Shown piece after piece: positions 55,948-64,000 of a stretch of DNA of 64,000 nt. How positions within the stretch are numbered: the first letter of the stretch is position 1; each line of letters begins with the position of its first letter. Origin of the DNA: Heliocidaris erythrogramma (Eukaryota > Echinodermata > Echinoidea > Camarodonta > Echinometridae); the NCBI GenBank assembly GCA_025617745.1, contig CM046869.1, positions 14,403,168 to 14,467,167 of the forward strand. The letters run 5' to 3'. The notes below the pieces were generated by a model, which was given only the letters and a program-made list of their open reading frames with translations, did no database searches and was not told the DNA's origin. Position numbers and translations under genes: made by a program.

Positions 55948-56176
55948 TGTACCTACGATACAACTATACATCGTCATTTGCCCATGTAAATTGTGAGACC
56001 CACGGAATAGTAGTGGTTTCACTCAGGACGGAATAGTAGGGGTTTCACTCCTACTCCTAGCCCCGGGACGCTGCCACACGAAGTGGCAGCGTCCTAACTA
56101 AAACCACTACTATTCCGTGGCCTGGGGCTCACAATTTACTTGGTCAAATGACCATGTACTTGTATCGTAGGTAGGC
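55948..56176. mobile_element. Inverted-repeat MITE with internal hairpin
   Basis: The outer arms (gtacctacgatacaa / ttgtatcgtaggta) and inner arms (aaattgtgag, cacggaatagtagtggttt and inverses at 56101-56137) form nested inverted repeats. The centre has its own hairpin ggacgctgccac / gtggcagcgtcc (56067-56095). Confidence 0.85.
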
Positions 56177-56237
56177 CCCGGCCTTAGGCTTAGCTGTACG
56201 AGCTCCTTGGGCTTGGGCTCTGGGACTGGGAGTGGGG

Positions 56238-56341
56238 GTCGTTTCATTAAATCAAGTCCATGACAGTCATAACTCTTGTGGCGATCTACGGAAATGTCAT
56301 GGACTTGCCAAACTGTTTCACAAAGACATAATAAACGACAA
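56238..56341. mobile_element. Small diverged inverted-repeat element
   Basis: gtcgtttcattaa and agtccatgaca at the left are inverted at the right as tgtcatggact and aataaacgac, with mismatches. 56345-56483 shows no gene. Confidence 0.5.
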
Positions 56342-56483
56342 CTCGGTGATATCGATACTCATCGGCTACAACCATAGTCTATATGGCAGGGGGTCCTAAA
56401 GCTACGCGGGTCCTAAAGCTACGCACCACTTTTAATACGCGTTGTCTATGGGAGAATACGCGCTCCACATACAAAACAAAGTT

Positions 56484-56700
56484 TTGTATAAAGTAAATGA
56501 AAAGTTCACTCAGAGACAAATAAGAGACAGCAGTAAAAAGGTTTCCACAAGCGCTTTCGTTTATTTCTTCAGGTGAATAAGCACTTTCGTTTATTTCTTC
56601 AGGTTATTCACCTGAAGAAATAAACGAAAGCGCTTGTGGAAACCTTTTTACTGCTGTGTCTTATTTGTCTCTGAGTGAACTTTTCATTTACTTTATACAA
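56484..56700. repeat. Near-perfect long hairpin
   Basis: Arms of about 98 bp, from ttgtataaagtaaatgaaaa on the left to its inverse ending at 56700, have a single visible mismatch (gagac versus gacac). The centre contains an extra copy of actttcgtttatttcttcag and a small palindrome (aggttattcacct). The arm similarity implies a recent origin or ongoing correction. Confidence 0.9.
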
Positions 56701-56867
56701 ATATATATAAATAATGTGCGTGTAGGTAGATCTAACTTGGATCTTGTAATCCTCGGTCACTTCTTCAGAGTTGGTTTAATTCTGCATCTCCAATTGATGG
56801 GAATTTTAGTGTCTCTATCATATACATATTGCACGAGCGCAGGGGGCTGACACAGTTTGAATCTTGA

Positions 56868-57149
56868 TCATGATAGATTATATGGTTTGGACCACCAATA
56901 TAGATCTACACCTAATCTTGCTTTGAAATTATCTATGGAGTTTGAGTCAATTACATCTTGTGGAAGACTGTTCCAGTAAGACACAACTCTGTTGCTAAAA
57001 AAGCATTTCCTTGTATCTAAACGAGACCTTTCCTTGAATGTCTTTAGGGAGTTTGAAATCCAGACAGAAACCTCAAGTATATTGGATAGTAGTCTACATG
57101 AATAATTTTTGCATGCTATTGTTCTTTGAAATCCAGTTCCTTTCCTCAC
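56868..57149 (-). pseudogene. CR1-type retrotransposon C-terminal fragment
   Basis: The minus frame of 93 codons contains LDTRKCFFSNRVVSYWNSLP followed by QDVIDSNSIDNFKARL. This is the hallmark end of CR1/L2-type reverse transcriptase proteins. Only this last part is present, so it is a 5'-truncated, dead copy. Confidence 0.85.
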
Positions 57150-57519
57150 CCATGCAGTTGATGTTTAATTGTTGAAGTATATTAAAGCAAGTGTTGAATT
57201 TTGTAGAAGCATTTATTTATTAATATTAATAATAATAATAATAACTAGAAATTTAATTCGTCATGAGGACGAATTAGGTGATCTGTCTTTTGATCTTAAT
57301 ATTTTTGACGAAGACAAATGACAAAATGATAATGTGAAAGATGACGTTGATATCACGATGACATTAACTATAATGAAGCTATTCACGATTTTTATGATTT
57401 CAGCCTTTTCCAAGCTTTTTCAATTCGTAGGCTCTACTACCTATTTTAGTGAAATAGCGCCCCCTTTGTTTCAAGAGGGCATAAAGTGTGTGAACATGAA
57501 TTTTGGATGATTCGTGGAT

Positions 57520-57990
57520 ATCATGACAGTGCTGATGATAATGATGATAATCATCATCATCATCATTATGAATATCATCATGACAGTAATGATAATGATG
57601 TTGATGATAATCATGATGATCATTATATCATCATGACAGTGATGATGACAATGATGTTGATGATAATCATGATGATAATCATTATATCATCATGACAGTG
57701 ATGGTGATAATGTGGACGATAATCATCATCATCATCATCATCATCATGAATATTATGACAGGGATGGTGATACTGTGATGTTGATGATAATCATGATGAT
57801 GATGGTGATGATAATGATAATATAATGACGATGATAATCATGATGATGATGGTGATAATGATTGATGGTGATGATGATAATGATGCTGATGATAATCATC
57901 ATCATCATGAATATCATCACAGTGATGATGATAATGATGATGATGATAATGATAATGGTGATGACCATGACTGAAATGACAATGACCTTA
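57520..57990 (+). repeat. GAT/ATC-rich microsatellite
   Basis: Imperfect gatgatgataatcatcatca-type sequence for about 470 bp, with unit blocks such as catcatgacagtgatgatga repeated every 60-70 bp. His/Asp-rich or Ile-rich frames on either strand are by-products. Confidence 0.9.
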
Positions 57991-58279
57991 GCCATGCCAA
58001 ATATGAAAGAGAGATGACATTTCTTTAAGAAGATACGATCATAAGTTGGTTTTTACAAAATGGCGCCTGGATGACGTCACAATAATCTGATGACCTTGAA
58101 AAAGATGCGGGAACTTGACCTTATTAGAACTGATGACTGACAAAAATTTGAAGATAATTGACTAAGCCAATTCTGAGAAATTGTGATATCAAACAGGACT
58201 ATTTGATATTGCAGGATACTTGGGAGATAAACCCCATAGCTCTAATACACGACAGGGAATCACAATTTCCATAGGGTTG

Positions 58280-58960
58280 TACACAAACTACTGCACACTA
58301 CTTTCTAATAGAGATAACACGCAAAATAAGGCAGTTTATTGCATGATTTGTGATTGTTTATGTTATAATAGTCGAAGAGGATGGTAAAATGACAAGCAAA
58401 AACAAGCACAAAAAAAAAAAATTATGGACCCACCGGGGATCGAACCTGGGTCACCTGCATGGGAGGCAAGTGCTTTGACCAATAGACCAAAACATTTCCC
58501 ATAGAGATAACACGTACACGAAAAGCGGGATTCTCAAATCACATTTTGTACTTAAAAATTGGGCCTGATGCCGACATCTGATCAAAAATTGGAGACCACA
58601 TTTGTAAAAGCTTATAGTCTCAGCTACAACATATTAAAATCTGGAAGGAAATAGACCAAAAATAACTGAGATACTGCTCAGAGAACGATGTCATGTAGAT
58701 TCATGATTCGAAAAAAAATCATCTTCCATAGACATAACACACAAATAGGGGAAATTCTGACATGTCGTTTTTAATTGAAAATTTCACTGTGATGACGTCA
58801 TCAAAATGAAAAACCATGGTGACTATATTTGTAGAGAATTGTCTCAGCTACAACATATCGAAATCCCGGCGAAAATCGACCAACAATTACAGAGAAAGTC
58901 TTGCTTAAAGTTAAAATTCATGATGTCATTTAAAAAAAAATGAAATTTGAAGAACCTACG
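58280..58960 (+). repeat. Tandem units of ~220-230 bp
   Basis: atagagataacacg near 58307 and 58502 and atagacataacacac near 58726 mark three diverged units. tctcagctacaacatat at 58618 and 58846 shows a 228-bp period. The first unit contains the tRNA-like sequence. Confidence 0.6.
58425..58499 (-). pseudogene. tRNA-Gly(CCC)-like sequence
   Basis: The 75-nt minus-strand sequence has an A box tggtctattgg, an anticodon stem cttgc/gcagg with loop ctcccat (T33, anticodon CCC), a B box ggttcgatccc and discriminator A, followed by a run of 11 T after 4 bases, a strong Pol III stop. The acceptor stem pairs at only about five of seven positions, counting wobble, and the T stem has one mismatch. So it is either a decayed tRNA-Gly or a tRNA-derived repeat head. 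It lies within a tandem repeat, which favours the latter. Confidence 0.6.
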
Positions 58961-59922
58961 CCATCTTGATGTCGTTGTAATATATTTGAGGGTCAAATGA
59001 CCCATGAAATCGTATCTATGATTCATCCCCTACCCAAAGATGAAAAAAAATTGGGGGGTTTCTGGACTATTTAAAGAGCTAGAGTTAATTTTGTAGAGGC
59101 ATGTTTTTGCACATTTTACGTTATTTTCGCCATAGACGCGCGCACAGATTTTGAACTTTGACGCGCCCGTACGACCTTATTACTGATCGAAATTGATTCC
59201 AAGTTGATGGAAATGATCAAGAAAAGTGTCAGAAAGGCAAACCATGCGAAAAAACTGCGTTTTTACGTTCTCTACGCGCTGTGTGCGCGCATAACGCGCG
59301 CACGGATGCGCACGGACAGAAAATTTTAAAATGCTTGAAATGTCCTTAACTGTACTCTAATTTGATCAAAAAGTTATTTTAAGCATTTCTAAATTTTGAC
59401 GCGCGCAAACTTTGACGACATGTGATGTTGACCCTTGACCTGAAGTTTATGTGTACCAAATATGGTTAACTTTGGATGACTGGTAATGAAGATATGAACG
59501 ATAATGTCATTTTACAAAATGGCGTCTGGATGACGTCACGATGACCTGATGACCTTGAAAAAGATTTTTCAGCTTGACCTTATATGACCTGATGACTGAC
59601 GGAAATGTCATGAAAATTGACTGAAATGTTCAAGAGATTTCGTGGAAACAAGAAAGTGGGAGAAAAATAAAAGTGAAATAAAGAAAATTCTGACGAAATT
59701 AAGAGGTGGTCTGTCGACTACGACAGACCACCTAATAATGGTGAAAACTTATAGAGTTTTGCTGTTCTATTGATGATCAAATGGGTGTACAATGTATATT
59801 GATAGTTACTAAATATTCTACAATTTGTTTCTAATTCTGTCTACAGAATTGCAGAACGTTGACAAGGTCATTGGAAATTAATTGGACAGTTAACCTTGAT
59901 GAGCAATTTGTGAGATGCCAAA

Positions 59923-62900
59923 ATGGCAGCAGATATACCTGTACGGCAGAACCTGAGTGTTGCAAGCATTGCTGAATTCAGTGAACCCATTAGTGAAACA
60001 GATGAAATCGAAAGTGTAAGTAACCTAAATATATCTATACTAATACTTCATTTCCACTAGAGTGTTTAGGGCTGTACACATTGCTCCACATGTTTGGAAC
60101 ATTTAATAATGTATCCTGTGACTCGAAAGGCCAGTTGAGCCGATACAATCCATAGTCTCTAAATTGATTCAAATATAGCATAATGAATGGGACTTCAGTA
60201 GCTTCTTGAACTGGTCTATGGATGTAGTGCTCGGTCTTCATTTTAGCGCAGAATAACAAGGTGAAAGAAATAACTCTAGCACATTTCTTGGACAGGTGCT
60301 CAATCAGGCCAGCAGAAGATGATATCTTGATCAAAAGTATTGTGACTCCTTTTAAGATTTATGAAAAAAAAAGGAATGGCATTGCTTTATATATATTCAG
60401 TCATTTCAGATGTACTTTTACTGTATTATACTTTTGATATGAAATCAAATGGATCATAACATGCAATTTTGTAATCATTTTTTCTGTTCCTGCAGGTTCG
60501 CAAACTTCAGAAGCTTGGAGATAGAGCCTTCAAGAAGAAAAACTATGCTGAGGCATCTGCCTGCTACAAAGAAGCTCTAGAGATTGATGAGGAAAATGTA
60601 CAGCTTCTGTCAAAGAGGGCTGTCTCCAACATTGAACTCAAAGACTATCAAGAAGCTAGGATCGATGCAGATGTCCTAGTGAAACTTAATCCCCATGTTC
60701 CACAGGTTTGTGACATGACCAAATGCGATAAGGGTACTATCATAATCATCATCAAAGTTTCTATGTATCATCTGTTTAACCCTACAATGTGAGGTTGGAA
60801 ATTAAATTTCCCTTATGGTCTTATTCCATCCAGTCACGTCTCTGGCATGTCTAGGTTTGGCAGTCTCATATTCTGTTCCAGAGTCCTGTTCAAAGTAATT
60901 TGTGTCTTTGCTTCATGGTCTTGGGCCAGCTACTTTGTAATTCCACAACGTAACTTTAGCCAGTGGCTTCTCTCTCTTCGTACTAGGGTGCTTATGTTGT
61001 GCAAAGCACTCTGACATAAAATTTAGGTTTTTGTGGTGCTATAGATTCTGGAGCTGGAGAACTTAAGATATCCTATGATGATTTGTGTATTACTCTCCTC
61101 CTTAAATCAATGATTTGTCTCAACATAATATTTCCTCACATTATTTTATTGCTAGAAATCGCAACCATAGTATTGCAAATTGAGAAGACAATTTAGAATT
61201 GATGCAGAATATTAAGCATTATATGCAGGCACTCATTCAATGTCTATTTAAAACTAACAAATAAATATTTTCAACTCTGATGATTGTAATCAAAAGACTG
61301 CTTTTCTTAATGTCAAAATCACATCAGTATCAGTTCAAGTGTCTCACTTTGTATTACTGCTGGTAAATGGTTTGCTCTTTGTTAGGATACACTAATGACT
61401 GATTCACTTACCAAATGAATCAGTCAAACCATTGAGGAATTGTTTTTATAAAGGTGGTTTCTTTGATGTTATCAACACCTTTTAACACACCTCATTTTCA
61501 ACAGGGCCACTATCTGCTAGCTGTATGCCTTGACAACTTAGGGGAGTATGGACCTGCCATAACTGCCTTCCTGATGGCATTAAGGCATGATCAAAACCAC
61601 CAAGCCCAACTTGTTGATAATGTTGCAGTTGTGGCTGCAAACCTCTGCCATTTCCCTGATGAGGTCCTTCAGAAGTTGGATGGTAAGTTGGATATTTGTT
61701 AGTTTGGGAAGGGGGGGGGGGACACAGAATGCTTCTTGCTGCATCCTTACTTTAAAGCTTGTACCAGTTTCCCTTAATTTTCTTGCTGTGAATGTGGAAG
61801 AAAAGAGTTGCAGATTGCTGAATTCTTCATTGTGTTAAAGCCAAATTATGTATTGTTTTCATGGGGAATTTGACATCGTTAAGGTATTTAGCCAATAAGA
61901 GATGTTATTAATCACTGATAAGTGGACTTCACTTTAACGACCGTCAGGTCTTATGCAATGTGTTCACCTTCAACCAGCTTCCAAAGAATCGTCCTGTAAA
62001 GAAAATTCATTATTTATCATAAATTCCTCTCCAGAACCATGACATGAACACTTGAGATCTCTGAAAGCTAAGGTACGAGAAACTTGGGCTTGCAATTGCT
62101 ATAAAGGGAAATAACCATTGATTCCATTGTGTCATTAAGAAAATCTAAATATTGTTTTGTTCCCCTTAACCATTCTTAACTTGGCTCAAACACATCTTCA
62201 TGTATATATTGTGTGTATATCCTCCTTGTTCTTGTAGATTCAAGCCCTATTGAAAAGCTGATGATAGTAGCTGAGTGCATGTATGACTCCAAGCAATATG
62301 ATGTCTGCATCCATGTCCAGCAGACGATACAAGACCTGAAACAAACAGACAAAGAGATCAAGCTTAAGTCCCAATACCTCCTTGCCATGTGTTATCAAAA
62401 GCATGAGGAATTAGACCGGGCCTTGGACCAGTTCCACACCCTCCTGTCTCAGGCTTTGAGTCACAAGAATGACATCTATGAGGCATCGGCCTATCACAAC
62501 CTGGCACAGTTGAACCTGAAGGTTGGTCAGATCCACCATGGTATTGTTTACTATGAGAAGCTTCTGTCCATCTGTGAAGATTTGAGGCAAAGGAGTGACG
62601 GTGCTGATGCCACGACTGGTAAGGGCGAGATGGATTACCTCGTTGGGGATAGACTGCAAAAGCATGTGCATGAAATACTGACCAGCGCTTATCGGGCAGC
62701 GTCAGATCTTTCTCAAGCCTTGTTCCATGCTGACCAATACCTTTCAAAGACAGTCCAGGAAGACGTCAGCAAGGATAAAGAGGTTGTAGGAAAGGCCTAT
62801 CTATTGGTGGGGTTCCTGAGGGAAGGTTTAGGAGACTATGCAACGGCTCTCAAACACTACCAGGAATACCTTGCTGTAAGTAAGGCCAAGAATGACAGGT

Positions 62901-64000
62901 CTGGGATAGCTCGGGCATATGGATGTCTAGGTAGGGTGTACCACCGGCTTTGTAATTACTCGCTAGCTCAGTCTTTCTATGAACAACAGCATGCCATTGC
63001 AGAGAAGTTTAAGTATATGCAGATGGTTGCTAGTGCGTTGAAAAATCTTGCAAAGCTGTTCGTTGAAAGGGATAATCATGAGGAGGCATTCAAATGCTTG
63101 GAGAAGTATCTCAGAGTGAGTAGGAAGCTAGATGAGTTTTACACTGAGTGTGAGGCTCTAATGGACATAGGAGACTTCTATCAAGGACAAGACAGGGTGA
63201 TGCAGTCAGAATACTACTATGAACAGGCCTTTAACCTTGCAGAAAGGACTAAGCTTTCAGAACACCGGCATAAAGCAGCCTCCAAGCTAGCAGAAGTTCT
63301 TGTTCAGTCAGAGGAAGAGAAGAACATCGAGAAGGCCCGGTTCTTGTGCGAGGAAAGTATCAAGTACAGCCAGAGAGTACAGATGGTGCATGAGGAAGAT
63401 GGAACAGTGGTCCCTGAAGAGATTCAGCAGTGCCTCCTTCGTAGCTCCTCCATTTTAAAGATCAGCCTGTGCAGGCTTCAAAGGAACTTGGAAGCACTAG
63501 AGCATGTTGAAGAACAAAACAGCCTCAGCTTCCAAGAAATACTCACCAAACAGGCAAGAGATGGCATTGTTGACAGGAACAATACACTGATATTTCAAGA
63601 TATCTGTAAGCTAGTCAACTCTCAGTCAAGTACTGTTGTGTACTATGATGTCACCGACCTAGGAGTACTCACATGGGTGCTGAAGCCTAATGAAGGTTGT
63701 GTCCACTTTGTTAGAGAGATTCCGGAGGGAAGCCGGAAGTGCTCAGAGTTTCTCAAAGACCTGGTGTCCTCTATTCATTCAAGTGAGGGTGTGCTTCAGA
63801 GTATGTATGACTGTGAATACAGAGCACTCCCCATGTTGGACTCAGAGACGTACAAAATGCAACTCTACTTCAAGTCAATGTCAAGGAATCATTCATTTTT
63901 TGGTTTCACATCTAGAGCCTGCAGTGCACCAGGTACTCCTGTTGCAAAGACTGCTCCCAACCCTCTGAGGACACTACACCGCTTCCTCTGGGAACCCATC
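59923..64000 (+). CDS. TPR protein with CHAT-like domain, TTC28-like (5' part)
   Basis: Coding exons: 59923-60015, 60496-60705, 61505-61682 and 62238 to the window edge, all with good GT-AG sites and consistent phase (0, 0, 1). Together 748 codons, no stop. The start ATG at 59923 has AAAATGG context. It follows an acceptor at 59846, so a 5' UTR exon lies upstream. An out-of-frame ATG at 59915 opens a 13-codon uORF overlapping the start. Residues 1-31 are a leader. Exon 2 encodes a TPR (GDRAFKKKNYAEASACYKEA). Exon 4 encodes a run of TPR-type helices (for example GDYATALKHYQEYL, GRVYHRLCNYSLAQSFYEQQ, NHEEAFKCLEKYL). From about residue 605, STVVYYDVTDLGVLTWVLKP resembles the start of a CHAT domain as in TTC28. 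It is much shorter before CHAT than human TTC28. TPRs bind other proteins; CHAT is a caspase-like fold whose His/Cys would lie beyond the window. Its activity cannot be judged here. Confidence 0.8.

Larger units (their letters stand above)
57240..59740. repeat. 2.5-kb repeat-rich unit bounded by short hairpins
   Basis: At 57254-57276 taattcgtcatgaggacgaa is a short palindrome followed by ttaggtgatctgtc. At 59704-59733 aggtggtctgtcg acta and its inverse form a perfect hairpin, so both ends share an ggtg(g/a)tctgtc motif. Inside, atggcgcctggatgacgtca (58061) and atggcgtctggatgacgtca (59519) start two direct copies of about 120 bp sharing gatgaccttgaaaaagat and gatgactgac. Probably a transposon with duplicated parts; class unknown. 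Confidence 0.5.

Noticed and set aside
57486-57995. His/Asp-rich and Ile-rich open frames
   Set aside because: They arise from the GAT/ATC microsatellite.
58087-58104. Hammerhead-ribozyme-like core ctgatgaccttgaaaaag (also at 59546-59563)
   Set aside because: The CTGATGA and GAAA boxes are only four bases apart, so no stem II can form, and no pairing stems I or III with a cleavage-site GTC were found. It is part of a duplicated 120-bp repeat.

Overview
The window looks like animal nuclear DNA from an echinoderm, most likely a sea urchin. It has spliced genes with GT-AG introns, AT-rich intergenic DNA, many poly-G/poly-C runs, a single-ORF Ty3/mag (SURL-like) LTR retrotransposon, foldback elements built of short phrase-like repeats (as in the sea-urchin TU elements), and dozens of small inverted-repeat transposons. 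Species cannot be fixed from sequence alone.

Three host genes can be supported. (1) At 1271-3197 (+) lie the last three coding exons of a gene I do not recognise, ending in a 90-residue C-terminus. (2) At 8960-11688 (-) is a two-exon torsin-family AAA+ ATPase, best matched to TOR4A, encoding 603 residues with a long Ser/Pro-rich N-terminus and one membrane segment. (3) From 59923 (+) to the right edge is the 5' part of a TPR protein leading into a CHAT-like domain (TTC28-like): four coding exons, 748 codons, still open at the window end. Two weaker transcript candidates are given: a probably non-coding multi-exon transcript at 22.6-25.2 kb (+) and a small minus-strand gene at 51.5-53.4 kb.

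The remainder is mostly transposable elements, often nested. Left part: a higher-order tandem repeat (1-1080), pogo/Tigger-like MITEs in introns, a 5S rRNA-derived fragment (12.46 kb), a hAT-like element with a perfect 8-bp target duplication (12914-13570), TIR elements that carry a tRNA-like promoter (13.8, 14.7 and 54.6 kb), and a 3.7-kb nested palindrome loaded with 1.5-2 kb of purine-rich DNA (18.06-21.76 kb). Centre: co-linear broken pieces of an RNase H-bearing non-LTR retrotransposon on the minus strand (34.3 down to 29.0 kb), a 1.3-kb satellite, a TU-like foldback (34.2-36.45 kb) and an L1/Tx1-like 3' end (37.4-38.7 kb) into which a young, apparently intact LTR retrotransposon is inserted (38795-45136, minus orientation, LTRs about 99% identical). 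Right part: palindromic tRNA-like arms, a piggyBac-type TTAA element, a SINE split by a hairpin hAT MITE, several long hairpins, a CR1-type fragment, a GAT-rich microsatellite and a tRNA-Gly-like sequence.

The three host genes show no functional link. The theme of the window is transposon-on-transposon insertion, with several cases where exact target duplications give the order of events.
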